In this document: positions 41,734 to 51,248 of the stretch, in pieces
Numbering within the stretch: the first letter of the stretch is position 1
Layout: each line of letters begins with the position of its first letter
Source of the DNA: Thalassobaculum fulvum
GTDB lineage: Bacteria; Pseudomonadota; Alphaproteobacteria; Thalassobaculales; Thalassobaculaceae
Direction: 5' to 3'
Assembly (NCBI RefSeq): GCF_014652915.1
Contig: NZ_BMZS01000005.1
Coordinates: 62,001-126,000, forward strand
Length of the DNA stretch: 64,000 bases
Translations under genes and position numbers: made by a program
Notes under the pieces: model-generated
What the model saw: only the letters and a program-made list of their open reading frames with translations
Databases searched by the model: none
What the model was told of the DNA's origin: nothing

Positions 41734-43092
41734 ATGCTCGACGCCCTGACGAGCGGCATCGCCGGCCTGGTCGTGCTGGTTCTGCTGATCGCGATCCGCG
41801 TACCGATAGCCTACTCGATGATCCTGGTCGGCGGCATCGGCATCACGATGCTCAACGGCCCCGCGATGGTCATGAGCCAGCTCAAGACGCTGGCCTACGG
41901 ACAGTTCTCGATCTACGACCTGTCGGTCGTCCCGATGTTCGTGCTGATGGGCGCGCTCGCCACCCGGGCCGGCCTCAGCCAGGACATGTTCCGGGCCGCC
42001 AACGCCTGGCTCGGCTGGCTGCGCGGCGGCACGGCGATGGCCGCCATCGCCGCCTGCGCGATCTTCGGCGCGGTCTGCGGCTCGTCGCTGGCGACCGCCT
42101 CGACCATGGGCAAGGTCGCGCTGCCGGAGCTGCGCCGGTACAATTACGCCGGCTCGCTGGCCACCGGCACGCTGGCCGCCGGCGGCGTACTCGGCATCCT
42201 GATCCCGCCTTCGGTGGTGCTGATCATCTACGCCATCATCGTCGAGGCGAACATCGTCACGATGTTCATGGCCGCGCTGATCCCCGGTCTGCTGGCGGTG
42301 CTGCTGTTCCTGCTGACGATCGCGGCCTACGTGGCGCTGCGGCCCGAGGCCGGGCCGCGCGGCGGCTCGGGCAGCCGCTCGGAGTTCGTGGCCGCGACCG
42401 TCGGGGTGATCCCGGTGCTGGTCATCTTCATCCTGGTGATCGGCGGCATGTATGCCGGGTTCTACAACCCGACGCCGGCGGCGGCGGTCGGCGTGTTCCT
42501 GGTCTGGCTGTTCGGCGCCCTGCGCCGCGGCCTCGGCCTCTCGGCCCTGCGCGAGGCGCTGCTGGATACCGCCAAGACCACCGGCATGATCTACCTGATC
42601 CTGCTGGGCGCCGAGCTGCTGAAGATCTTCATGTCGCGGGCCCAGGTGCCGCAGGCGATGGCGGAATGGGCCGTCAACTCCGGCCTGGCGCCGATGACCG
42701 TGCTGATCCTGCTGCTGGTCGGCCTGATCCTGCTCGGCTGCCTGATGGACAGCCTGTCGATGATCCTGCTGGTCATCCCGTTCTTCTGGCCGGTGATGAT
42801 GGAGATGAACGGCGGCCTGTACCAGGGCGCCGAGGGCGCCGGCTTCGGGATGAGCACCGAGGACCTGAAGGTCTGGTTCGGCATCCTGGCGCTGGTGGTG
42901 GTCGAACTCGGGCTGATAACGCCACCGGTCGGCATGAACGTGTTCGTGATCTCGGCGCTGGCGACCGACACGCCGATGCGCGAGACCTTCAAGGGCGTCA
43001 TGCCGTTCTTCGCGGTCGAGATCCTGCGGGTTGCGGTCCTGCTGGCGTTCCCGGCGATCACCCTGTGGCTGCCGGCGGTCTTGCGGGGGTAG
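41734..43092 (+). CDS. TRAP transporter large permease, DctM family
   Basis: A 452-residue membrane protein with twelve helices, the transport subunit of the TRAP complex. Conserved blocks are SSLATASTMGKVALPELRRYNY, GGVLGILIPPSVVLIIYAIIVE, ALLLLVGLILLGCLMDSLSMILLVIPFFWP-like segments and the late VELGLITPPVGMNVFVIS. It uses a sodium or proton gradient to import the DctP-bound substrate. Last gene of the TRAP operon; an intergenic palindrome follows 26 bases later, then the ThDP enzyme gene on the same strand. Confidence 0.95.
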   Translation: MLDALTSGIAGLVVLVLLIAIRVPIAYSMILVGGIGITMLNGPAMVMSQLKTLAYGQFSIYDLSVVPMFVLMGALATRAGLSQDMFRAANAWLGWLRGGTAMAAIAACAIFGAVCGSSLATASTMGKVALPELRRYNYAGSLATGTLAAGGVLGILIPPSVVLIIYAIIVEANIVTMFMAALIPGLLAVLLFLLTIAAYVALRPEAGPRGGSGSRSEFVAATVGVIPVLVIFILVIGGMYAGFYNPTPAAAVGVFLVWLFGALRRGLGLSALREALLDTAKTTGMIYLILLGAELLKIFMSRAQVPQAMAEWAVNSGLAPMTVLILLLVGLILLGCLMDSLSMILLVIPFFWPVMMEMNGGLYQGAEGAGFGMSTEDLKVWFGILALVVVELGLITPPVGMNVFVISALATDTPMRETFKGVMPFFAVEILRVAVLLAFPAITLWLPAVLRG

Positions 43093-43118
43093 GGCGGTGA
43101 GTGGCAGCCGTCGCTCCG

Positions 43119-43238
43119 TGGGTCCCGGCTCTTCCCCCGGTTCAAGGCCGGGGTACGACCGGGATGAGGCGAAGGAGGGGTCCTTCCACATTCCTCATCC
43201 CGGCCGCAGCGGCGCGGCCGCGGAGAGCCGGGACCCAC
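43119..43238. repeat. Intergenic palindromic repeat, copy 3
   Basis: Same family as the copy at 703: outer arms GTGGGTCCCGGCTCT and AGAGCCGGGACCCAC, inner arms CCGGGATGAGG and CCTCATCCCGG. Located between the DctM gene and the following ThDP enzyme gene, which run in the same direction; here it separates two genes that otherwise could share a transcript. Confidence 0.8.
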
Positions 43239-43271
43239 CCGCCGCTCCCTAGCCCGAGACAAGGTGACGAC

Positions 43272-44975
43272 ATGACCGACCACGACACCATCACTGCCGG
43301 CGGGGCGATCTTCACGCGGCTGAAGGCGCTCGGCGTCGACTACGTGTTCGCCAACTCCGGCACCGACTTCCCGCCGATCATCGAGGGACTGGCCGAGGCC
43401 AGGGCCCGCGACATCGCCCTGCCGCGCGCCCTGGTGATCCCGCACGAGCACGCGGCGATGGGGATGGCGCACGGCTACTATCTGCTGTCCGGCCGGGCCC
43501 AGGCGGTGATGCTGCACACCAATGTCGGGCTGTCGAACGGCGTGATCGGCGCGATCAACGCGGCCTGCGAGCACGTTCCGATCCTGCTGATGTCGGGCCG
43601 CACCCCGGTGACCGAGGCCGGGCGGTTCGGCGCCCGCACCGTGCCGATCGCCTGGGGCCAGGAGATGCGCGACCAGACCGCGCTGGTGCGGGAGTCCTGC
43701 AAGTGGGACTACGAGCTGCGGTTCCCCGAGCAGATCGCCGGCCTGCTGGACCGGGCGCACGCGATCGCCAACTCGACGCCGAAGGGCCCGGTGTACCTGT
43801 CGCTGCCGCGCGAGACCTTGTGCGAGCCGACCCCGCGGGCCGGGCTCGACGGGCCCACGACGATCGCGCCGGTGACGGGCGCGCCGGACCCGGCGGCGAT
43901 CGCCACGGCGGCGCAGTGGCTGGCCGGCGCCAGGGCGCCGCTGGTGATCGCCCAGCGCGGCGCCGGCGATGCCGACAGCTTCCAGGCGTTCGCCGACTGG
44001 GCGTTGGAGTGGGGCATCGCGGTGTGCTCCTGGTGGGCCACGCATCTGGCGATCTCGACCGAGCATCCCTGTCACGTCGGGGCAGACCCGGGGCCGTGGC
44101 TGGCGGCCGCCGACGTCGTGGTGGTACTGGACAGCCTGGCCCCCTGGTGGCCGGACAGGCATCCGCTGGCCGACGGCGCCAAGGTCATCAACATCGGCCC
44201 GGACCCGGTGTTCAGCCGGTTCCCGGTGCGCAACTTCCGCTCCGACCTGTCGATCGCCGGCGAGAGCCGGCTGACGGTGCCGGCGCTGATCGCGGCGATG
44301 CAGGGTCTGCCGCGCGACGAGGCGGCGGTCGCCGAGCGCCGGGCCCGGCTGGCGGGGGCGTCGGAGGCGACCCGGTCGGCGCTCAGGGCGCGGGCGGCCG
44401 AGACCTCGCGCGGCATCACCAAGGCGTTCGTCAGCCTGTGCCTGGGCGAGGCGCTCGACGGGCTGAAGTCCAGCGTGTTCTCCGAACTCGGCACCCAGCT
44501 CGGGGTGATCAAGCGGACCGAGCCCCGGTCGTGGTTCCAGGAGCCGCATTCCGGCGGCCTCGGCTGGAGCTTCCCGTGCGCCATGGGCGCGCAGCTGGCC
44601 GAGCCGGACCGGATCTGCGTCGCCACCCTGGGCGACGGCTCCTACATGTTCGCCAACCCGACGGTGTGCCACCAGATCGCCGAGGCGCTGCAGCTGCCGG
44701 TGCTGGTGGTGATCCTGAACAACGAGGAGTGGGGGGCGGTGCGCGCCTCGGTCGGCGGGCTGTACCCACAGGGCTATGCCGCGCGGGCCAACGACATGCC
44801 GCTGACGGCGCTGAAGCCGTCGCCCGACTTCGCGGTCACGGCCGCGGCGAGCCGGGGCTGGAGCCGGACGGTGACCGACCCGGCCGAGCTGCGCGGCGCC
44901 ATCGACGCGGCGCTGGCGGTGGTCCGCGACGAGCGCCGTCAGGCCCTGCTCAACGTCAAGGTGCTGCCGGACTGA
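43272..44975 (+). CDS. ThDP-dependent enzyme (acetolactate synthase/benzoylformate decarboxylase-like)
   Basis: A 567-residue thiamine diphosphate enzyme in the usual three-domain order: Pyr domain (residues ~8-175), central domain (~205-330), PP domain (~385-560). The catalytic glutamate is Glu59 in PHEHAAMGMAHG. The diphosphate-binding motif GDGSYMFANP (near residue 455) runs to LNNEEWGAV. The sequence groups with uncharacterised acetolactate-synthase-like proteins rather than with true AHAS, sulfoacetaldehyde or glyoxylate carboligase, and no regulatory subunit follows. The reaction would be decarboxylation of a 2-oxo acid, or carboligation. Placed after the TRAP operon, it may act on the imported acid (inference). 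Confidence 0.9.
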   Translation: MTDHDTITAGGAIFTRLKALGVDYVFANSGTDFPPIIEGLAEARARDIALPRALVIPHEHAAMGMAHGYYLLSGRAQAVMLHTNVGLSNGVIGAINAACEHVPILLMSGRTPVTEAGRFGARTVPIAWGQEMRDQTALVRESCKWDYELRFPEQIAGLLDRAHAIANSTPKGPVYLSLPRETLCEPTPRAGLDGPTTIAPVTGAPDPAAIATAAQWLAGARAPLVIAQRGAGDADSFQAFADWALEWGIAVCSWWATHLAISTEHPCHVGADPGPWLAAADVVVVLDSLAPWWPDRHPLADGAKVINIGPDPVFSRFPVRNFRSDLSIAGESRLTVPALIAAMQGLPRDEAAVAERRARLAGASEATRSALRARAAETSRGITKAFVSLCLGEALDGLKSSVFSELGTQLGVIKRTEPRSWFQEPHSGGLGWSFPCAMGAQLAEPDRICVATLGDGSYMFANPTVCHQIAEALQLPVLVVILNNEEWGAVRASVGGLYPQGYAARANDMPLTALKPSPDFAVTAAASRGWSRTVTDPAELRGAIDAALAVVRDERRQALLNVKVLPD

Positions 44976-45022
44976 GGCGGCCGGCTCGCGACGGCCGTGG
45001 CGCCGTCTCCGACCGGCCCCGC

Positions 45023-45036
45023 TTGATGCATATCAA
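45023..45036. promoter_or_regulatory. FNR-type box upstream of ppk2 in a class II position
   Basis: TTGATGCATATCAA is an exact TTGAT-N4-ATCAA FNR/Anr consensus. From its centre, 29.5 bases lead to TTGAAT at 45059-45064, a fair -10 hexamer; that is the spacing of class II FNR-activated promoters (box centred at -41.5, start of RNA at about 45071). The ppk2 ATG is at 45111. Low-oxygen activation is therefore predicted. Confidence 0.75.
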
Positions 45037-45110
45037 GGTGCCGGGCGCCTGCATCCGATTGAATGTGACGGATTTGTGGCGGCGCCGGGCGGACGGCGGG
45101 GGAGAGTGCG

Positions 45111-46175
45111 ATGGCGGATGCGGTCAAGGCGAAGAACGGACAAGGCGTGGCGGGCGGAGTTCGGCGTGCCGGCCGTTCGAGGGCGGGCGAGTCGACGGCC
45201 GCGGGCGACGGCGGCGCGGGTACCGCGCCGGCACCGACGGAGCTTGCGACGGCGCCGGACGCCGCGGCGGTTCCGGCGGTCGCCGAAGACGCCCATCAGA
45301 CGCTGGCCCAGCGCCGCCGCGACCCGGACGCCATCCGCCGGGCCTTCGAAACCGGCGAGTATCCCTATCACGGGCGCCTGCGGACCAGGGACTACGAGCG
45401 CCACATGGAGGCGCTGCAGGTCGAGCTGCTGAAGGCCCAGAAGTGGATCAAGGACACCGGCGAGCGCATCGTCGTGCTGTTCGAGGGCCGCGATGCCGCC
45501 GGCAAGGGCGGCACCATCAAGCGGTTCATGGAGCACCTGAATCCGCGCGGCGCCAGCGTGGTCGCGCTCGAGAAGCCGTCCGAGCGCGAGCGCACCCAGT
45601 GGTACTTCCAGCGCTATATCGAGCACCTGCCGTCGGCCGGCGAGATCGTGTTCTTCGATCGCTCCTGGTACAACCGGGCCGGGGTCGAGCGGGTCATGGG
45701 CTTCTGCACGCCGAACGACTACCTCGAGTTCATGCGGCAGTGCCCGCAGCTGGAGCAGATGCTGGTGCGGTCCGGCATCCTGCTGTTCAAGTACTGGTTC
45801 TCGGTGACCCGGGAGGAGCAGCGCAAGCGCTTCCAGGCCCGCAAGACCGACCCGCTCAAGCAGTGGAAGCTGTCGCCGATCGACCTCGCCTCGCTCGACA
45901 AGTGGGACGACTACACCGAGGCCAAGGAGGCGATGTTCTTCTACACCGACACCGCCGACGCGCCGTGGACCATCGTCAAGTCGGACGACAAGAAGCGGGC
46001 CCGGCTGAACGCCATGCAGCACTTCCTGGCCAGCCTCGACTACCCGAACAAGGACACCGCGGTCGTGCACGGCCCCGATCCGCTGATCGTCGGCTCGACC
46101 GCCCACGTCATCGGACGCGACCAGCACATCCTGGGCAAGTCCATGCACCCGGAGAAGCGCCGGGCGGTGAACTGA
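45111..46175 (+). CDS. ppk2: Polyphosphate kinase 2
   Basis: A 354-residue PPK2-family phosphotransferase. After a variable, Ala/Gly-rich N-terminal ~60 residues, the P-loop domain has Walker A FEGRDAAGKGGTIKRF (near residue 125-140), the lid Arg region KPSERERTQWYFQRY and Walker B FFDRSWYNRAGVERVMGF. It has one PPK2 domain (class I type). It transfers phosphate between polyphosphate and nucleoside di/monophosphates, usually making GTP or ATP from polyP. GGAG is seven bases before the start. An FNR-type box upstream suggests induction under low oxygen, when polyP would act as an energy or phosphate reserve. Confidence 0.94.
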   Translation: MADAVKAKNGQGVAGGVRRAGRSRAGESTAAGDGGAGTAPAPTELATAPDAAAVPAVAEDAHQTLAQRRRDPDAIRRAFETGEYPYHGRLRTRDYERHMEALQVELLKAQKWIKDTGERIVVLFEGRDAAGKGGTIKRFMEHLNPRGASVVALEKPSERERTQWYFQRYIEHLPSAGEIVFFDRSWYNRAGVERVMGFCTPNDYLEFMRQCPQLEQMLVRSGILLFKYWFSVTREEQRKRFQARKTDPLKQWKLSPIDLASLDKWDDYTEAKEAMFFYTDTADAPWTIVKSDDKKRARLNAMQHFLASLDYPNKDTAVVHGPDPLIVGSTAHVIGRDQHILGKSMHPEKRRAVN

Positions 46176-46196
46176 CGGACGGCGCGGGAGCTGCTG

Positions 46197-47261
46197 TTAC
46201 GGCTCCGAGTGTCGGGCCCGGATCTCGACGATCTCCGGCAGGGCGTCGAGGAACGCTTCGACGACGGCCGGGTCGAAGTGCCGGCCCGACTGCTCGCGGA
46301 TGTGCGAGACGGCTTCCTCGACCGGCCAGGCCCGCTTGTACGGGCGCTCGGAGGTCAGGGCGTCGAACACGTCGGCCAGGGCGACGATGCGGCCTTCCTG
46401 CGGGATCGCCTCGCCGGCCAGGCCGTTCGGATAGCCGGTGCCGTCCCATTTCTCGTGGTGGGTCAGGGCGATGCTGCGGGCCAGGACCATCAGGTCGGTG
46501 TCGTCGTCGGACAGGATGTCGGCGCCGATCGAGACGTGGCTCTGCATCAGTTCCCACTCCGCGGGGTCGAGCTTGCCGGGCTTGAGGAGGACGTGGTCCG
46601 GTACCCCGATCTTGCCAATGTCGTGCATCGGGCTGGCGTGCAGCATCAACTCGCAGTCCTCCGGCGACCAGCCGAGCCGGGCGGCGAGGAGGGCCGAGAT
46701 CTTGCTCATCCGCAGGATGTGGTTCCCGGTCTCGTTGTCCCGGTATTCGGCGGCACGCCCCAGCCGCCGCACCACCTGCAGGCGGGTCTTGCGCAGCTTC
46801 GCCGTGCGTTCCCTGACAAGTTCCTCGAGCACGCTGTTCTGGGCCCAGGTGATCCGGTGCGCCAGGTGCGCTTCCAGCAGGTTGCGGACGCGGGCCATCA
46901 GCTCCGCCCGGTCGAACGGTTTGGTCACGTAGTCGCGGGCGCCCGATTTGAAGGCGCGCAGCAGGAACTCGCCGGCCGACTGGGCGGTCAGCACGATGAC
47001 CGGGGGCAGCATCGGGTCGTCCAGCGCCCGCAGCTGCGCCATCACGGCATAGCCGTCGAGGTGCGGCATGTTGAGGTCGAGGAGGATCAGCCCCGGTGAC
47101 GTCTCGCGGTAGGCGTCGATCGTCCGACGGGGGTCGTCCAGCAGCGTGAGCCGCGTGTAGCCCTCGGCACGCAGCATCTTGTCGAGCAGCTTGAGGTTGG
47201 TCTGCTCGTCGTCGATCGCCAGGATCGGCGTGCTCTTGATCTGCGTCGACATCGGCATCAT
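46197..47261 (-). CDS. Response regulator with HD-GYP phosphodiesterase domain
   Basis: A 354-residue REC-HD-GYP protein. The receiver (residues ~12-130) has the phosphoacceptor Asp62 in LILLDLNMP and the conserved KPF lysine (YVTKPFDRAE). A short helical linker joins the HD-GYP domain (~155-345), with HDIGKIGVPD, HEKWDGTGYPNGLAGE and DVFDALTSERPYK, the residues of active c-di-GMP phosphodiesterases. It starts within the stop of the hybrid kinase (ATGA), so it is probably its phosphorylation target: kinase signalling would lower c-di-GMP. Third gene of the minus-strand oxygen-sensing module. Confidence 0.94.
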   Translation of the reverse strand: MMPMSTQIKSTPILAIDDEQTNLKLLDKMLRAEGYTRLTLLDDPRRTIDAYRETSPGLILLDLNMPHLDGYAVMAQLRALDDPMLPPVIVLTAQSAGEFLLRAFKSGARDYVTKPFDRAELMARVRNLLEAHLAHRITWAQNSVLEELVRERTAKLRKTRLQVVRRLGRAAEYRDNETGNHILRMSKISALLAARLGWSPEDCELMLHASPMHDIGKIGVPDHVLLKPGKLDPAEWELMQSHVSIGADILSDDDTDLMVLARSIALTHHEKWDGTGYPNGLAGEAIPQEGRIVALADVFDALTSERPYKRAWPVEEAVSHIREQSGRHFDPAVVEAFLDALPEIVEIRARHSEP

Positions 47262-50200
47262 CGATTGGCTTCCTGCAGGGGAGCGGTATCGTCGAGGGGA
47301 CGGACGTCGGCCTCGCCGAAGCCGGCGCGACGGTCGCCGGACACGCGCCGGTCGGGCGTCCGGAGAAGCTCTGCGACGGTCTCCAGGAACGCGGCGATGT
47401 CGATCGGTTTGGTCAGGTAGCGGCGGAAGCCGGCGTCCAAGGCCCGCCGGATGTCCTTCTCCATCGCTGCGGCCGAGATGGCGACCGCCGGAATCGATCG
47501 CGTCGCCGGTTCGGCCCGGAGCCGCGCGAGGGTCTCCAGCCCGTCCATACCCGGCATGTTGATGTCGAGCAGGATCAGGTCCGGGCGGTGGGCGGTGGCG
47601 ATGTCGATTCCGAGCGACCCGTTGTGGGCCTCGAGCAGGGTGATCTGCGGGTGCCGGGCGAGCGTCTGGCGAACCAGCTTGAGGTTCGCCGGGTTGTCTT
47701 CGACATAGAGCACCGTGCCGGCCGGCAGGGTCGACGGGGCGTGCCGCGGCGTCGGCTCCGGTGCCTTGCCGGTTGTCGCCACGGCGGTGGGCAACTCGAT
47801 CCAGAAGGTGCTGCCGGCGCCGGTTCGGGTCTCGACCCCGATCTGCCCGTCCATCGCCTCGATCAGCCGCTTGCTGATGACCAGGCCGATGCCGGTTCCC
47901 TCGATCTCGGTCGCCTCGGCGCCGAGGCGGCTGAACGGCGTGAACAGCTGGCCGAGGCGTTCCGTGGGGATGCCTTCGCCAGTGTCCGCAACGGTTATCC
48001 GCACCCGGCCGGAAGGGGTGAGCGCGCTCCTGACGGCTACGCTGCCGCCTTGCCGGTTGTACTTCACGGCGTTGCTCATGAGATTGACCAGGACCTGCTT
48101 CAACCGGGTGCTGTCGGCCCGTACGGCGCCGGCACCCGGGCCGCGCTCGACCGTCAGGGTGACGTCGCGTCCCTCGGCCAGAGGCCCGATCAGGCTCACG
48201 CAGCCGTTGAGGATGTCGGCGAGGTCCACGCTCTCGATCGAGAGATCGAGCTTGCCCGCTTCGATGCGTGCCAGGTCGAGCACCTCGTTGATCAGCTGCA
48301 GGAGATGCTGGCCGGACCGCCGGATGGTCTGGACGCTGTCGAGCTGGTCCTCGGTCAACTCGTCGATCTCCAGGACCTGGGCAAAACCCAGGATCGCGTT
48401 CAGCGGGGTCCGGAGCTCGTGGCTCATGCTCGACAGGAAGTCGGACTTCGCGCGATTGGCGGCTTCCGCCTCGTCCTTGGCGAGCAGCAGCGCGCGCCGG
48501 TCATCGCGGCGGATCAGGGCCTGGCCGATCTGCCGGGCGATGTCACGGAGCAGCTCTTCCTGGCCCGCCGTGAACTTCGGTTCCGCTCCGTCCCTGCGCT
48601 CGTCCGGCAGGAACGCCTCGATCCTTGCGCCGGCGACCTCGAAGAACGGGATGCTGATCGCGAGCCGGCAGGGCGTCTCCCGGAACTCGGAAGTGACCAC
48701 CGACCTGCCGCCGTGAGTGATCCGCAGCGAGCTGCCGGTCATCAGGACCCCGCCAGACTGCACGCGGTCGATGCAGGCTTCGAGCATCTCCTGCTCGGAG
48801 AGGGTGTCGTTCAGGGTGTGCTTGGTGACGTCCCGGAGGCAGTGGGCGGCCTCGAGCTGCTGGTTCTGCCGCAAGTTGAGCGCCTGCAACGCAGCCTCGG
48901 CCCGTTTCATCGCGGTCACGTCCTGGACGACGCCGCGGCGGATCAGCGGCCGTCCGTCGGCGTCGAACTCGATGCGGGCCCGTTCGTGAACGTGGCGCAC
49001 CTCGCCGTCGGGTCGGACGATGCGGTGGACGACATCGTAGTGCCCGGTCTCGTTCGCCTGATCGATGGCGGACCGGACCAGGGCGCGGTCGTCGGGATGA
49101 ACCGCCCGGTGAAAGCCTTCCAGCGTGGGCGTATAGGTCTCCGGGTCCAGGCCGAAGATGCCGAACACCGCGGGCGACCAGTGCAGCGTCGAGTTGTTCG
49201 CGACGATCTCCCAGTTTCCGAGCTGCGCGATGCGCTGCGCTTCCTCGAGCAGGGCGCGTTCCTTCTCGAGCGCCGCCTCCGCCTTCTTGCGGTCGGTGAT
49301 GTCCTGCACCACCCCCAGCATATGCCAGGGCTTTCCGTCGCGGTCGCGGACGACGTCGCCGGTTTCCTGCAGCCAGCGAACCGTGCCGTCGGGCCACACG
49401 CAGCGATGCTCGATGCCGTATTTGACGCCGTCCTCGACGCACGCCCGCACCGCGTCGACTACCGCCTGTCGGTCGTCCGGATGAACCGCATTCAGGAAGT
49501 TCTCGTAGGTGGTCTCGAGCTTGCCGTCCGGATAGCCGAACAGCGGGGCGATGCGTTGCGACCAGAACAACTCGCCGGTTCGGATGTTCCAGTCCCAGGT
49601 GCCGATGTTCGCGTAGTTCTGGCTGATCCGAAGCCGCTCCTCGGCCGCTTTGACCCGGGTTATCTCGGTACGGATCGAGACGTACTGATAGGGTCTGCCG
49701 TGCCCGTCGAGGTACGGGACGATGGTGCTCTCGACCCAGTACAGCGAGCCGTCCTTCCGCCGGTTGCAGATCTCGCCCTTCCAGATCCCGCCGCCGGCGA
49801 TCGTCTGCCAGAGGTCGCGATAGAACTCCGGCGGGTGGAAATCCGACCGCACGATGCGGTGGTTCCGGCCGACCAGCTCCTCCCGGGCGTAGCCGCTCAC
49901 CTCGCAGAACTTGTCGTTCACATGGGTGATGGCGCCGCGACGGTCGGCCACGCTGACGATCGCGTGACGGTCGAGCGCCAGCCGCACGCGCTCGCGCTCG
50001 TACAGGATTTCGTGAAGTCGGGCCGTGGCGTCGCTGTTCTCGCGAGCCCGGCGCGCCCGGGCGGTCACCGCGGCCACGAAGTATCGCGGGTCGACGGGCT
50101 TCACCAGGAAGTCGTCGCCTCCGAGGTTCAAGGCGGTGAGCTGCCGCGTCGGGTCGGTGTCTGCCGACAGGAACAGGATCGGCAAGTGCCGGTAGGTGTC

Positions 50201-51193
50201 GCGCTCGCGCAGCACGGCTGCGAGTTCGGGGCCGCTGGCGTCCGGCATCGACTGGTCCAGCAGCAGGACGTCCGGCCGCTGAGCCTCCAGCGCCTCGAAT
50301 ATCGCGAGCGGCTCGCTCAGGGTCTGGACGTCCATGCCGGCGGCGCGGAGCAGCTCGGCATGCAGTTCGAGGGACAGCGGCTCGTCGTCCACCATCAGGA
50401 TCCGGTAGGGGTCCGCCGGCTGGCGGGCGGTCACGATGTCGAGTTGGTCGACGAGATGATCGGTGTCGACCGGTTTCGTGAGGTACCGGGAGGCGCCCGC
50501 CCGCAACGCCGCCAGCCGTGCCGGCAGATCGTCGCGAGCCGAAACCACGATCGCCGGGACGCCCGAGAGGCCGGACAGCCGGAGCCGGGCGATCGCGGCC
50601 GCACCGGCGTCTCTTCCCTCGGCGAGCATCATGTCCATGATGACCGCGTCCGGGCGTTCCTCGTTGACTGCCGCATGGAAGGCGTCGAGGTCGGCAAAGA
50701 CACGAACGCCATAGCCGGCGGCCCTCAGCGCCTCGTCCAGGTGCCGGGCCTGCTCGCCATCGTCCTCGACGACGTACACCCGGGGCGCGTCGGCGCGTGG
50801 TGGTTTCGCCGGACGGTCGACCGGCTCCAGGCGCGGGCCGTGGTTGTCGGTCAGCGTCCGTGTCGCCTGCTCGATCCGGTCGATCGAATCCGCGATCGCC
50901 CTGAGTTCCGCCGCGGTCGGCGTCCGTTCCGCCTGCAGCGGCACCGAGACGTCGCGGAGCCGGATCGCCGCCTCCGACAGCGGAACGTAGCCCACGACGC
51001 CCGCGATGCCGGTGAGGTCGTGCACCGCCTGCCGGATGTGTCGAGACGCCTCCGGCCACGCCTCGTCGGAGGTCAGGAAGGCCAGCCCTGCACGGATGTC
51101 GGCGCAACGGTCCAAGAGGTTCTCGGCGTGCTGCCGGCAGGTCCCGGCCGGCCGGCCGGAAACGCAGGTCGTCGACCCCGATCGCTCAAGCAT
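47258..51193 (-). CDS. Large hybrid histidine kinase (Hpt-REC-REC-PAS3-HK-REC)
   Basis: A ~1311-residue soluble hybrid kinase. From the start at 51193 (AGGA seven bases upstream): Hpt-like domain (residues ~15-95, His58 in the HDLTGIAG motif), REC1 (~138-250, Asp187 in VIMDMML), REC2 (~265-375, Asp313 in LLLDQSMP), three PAS/PAC domains (~405-780), a GAF-like segment (~800-905), HisKA with SSMSHELRTPLNAILGF, HATPase_c, and a C-terminal REC3 with LILLDINMPGMDG. An unusual double receiver plus Hpt at the N-terminus allows internal phosphorelay. No membrane segment. It lies between the protoglobin chemoreceptor and the HD-GYP response regulator, all reading leftward, so they form one module. Confidence 0.92.
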   Translation of the reverse strand: MLERSGSTTCVSGRPAGTCRQHAENLLDRCADIRAGLAFLTSDEAWPEASRHIRQAVHDLTGIAGVVGYVPLSEAAIRLRDVSVPLQAERTPTAAELRAIADSIDRIEQATRTLTDNHGPRLEPVDRPAKPPRADAPRVYVVEDDGEQARHLDEALRAAGYGVRVFADLDAFHAAVNEERPDAVIMDMMLAEGRDAGAAAIARLRLSGLSGVPAIVVSARDDLPARLAALRAGASRYLTKPVDTDHLVDQLDIVTARQPADPYRILMVDDEPLSLELHAELLRAAGMDVQTLSEPLAIFEALEAQRPDVLLLDQSMPDASGPELAAVLRERDTYRHLPILFLSADTDPTRQLTALNLGGDDFLVKPVDPRYFVAAVTARARRARENSDATARLHEILYERERVRLALDRHAIVSVADRRGAITHVNDKFCEVSGYAREELVGRNHRIVRSDFHPPEFYRDLWQTIAGGGIWKGEICNRRKDGSLYWVESTIVPYLDGHGRPYQYVSIRTEITRVKAAEERLRISQNYANIGTWDWNIRTGELFWSQRIAPLFGYPDGKLETTYENFLNAVHPDDRQAVVDAVRACVEDGVKYGIEHRCVWPDGTVRWLQETGDVVRDRDGKPWHMLGVVQDITDRKKAEAALEKERALLEEAQRIAQLGNWEIVANNSTLHWSPAVFGIFGLDPETYTPTLEGFHRAVHPDDRALVRSAIDQANETGHYDVVHRIVRPDGEVRHVHERARIEFDADGRPLIRRGVVQDVTAMKRAEAALQALNLRQNQQLEAAHCLRDVTKHTLNDTLSEQEMLEACIDRVQSGGVLMTGSSLRITHGGRSVVTSEFRETPCRLAISIPFFEVAGARIEAFLPDERRDGAEPKFTAGQEELLRDIARQIGQALIRRDDRRALLLAKDEAEAANRAKSDFLSSMSHELRTPLNAILGFAQVLEIDELTEDQLDSVQTIRRSGQHLLQLINEVLDLARIEAGKLDLSIESVDLADILNGCVSLIGPLAEGRDVTLTVERGPGAGAVRADSTRLKQVLVNLMSNAVKYNRQGGSVAVRSALTPSGRVRITVADTGEGIPTERLGQLFTPFSRLGAEATEIEGTGIGLVISKRLIEAMDGQIGVETRTGAGSTFWIELPTAVATTGKAPEPTPRHAPSTLPAGTVLYVEDNPANLKLVRQTLARHPQITLLEAHNGSLGIDIATAHRPDLILLDINMPGMDGLETLARLRAEPATRSIPAVAISAAAMEKDIRRALDAGFRRYLTKPIDIAAFLETVAELLRTPDRRVSGDRRAGFGEADVRPLDDTAPLQEANR

Positions 51194-51248
51194 GTCTCGG
51201 TCCTCGCGGCGAGCGGGCGGGCGGGCCGGCATCGGCCCGCCCTGGCCC

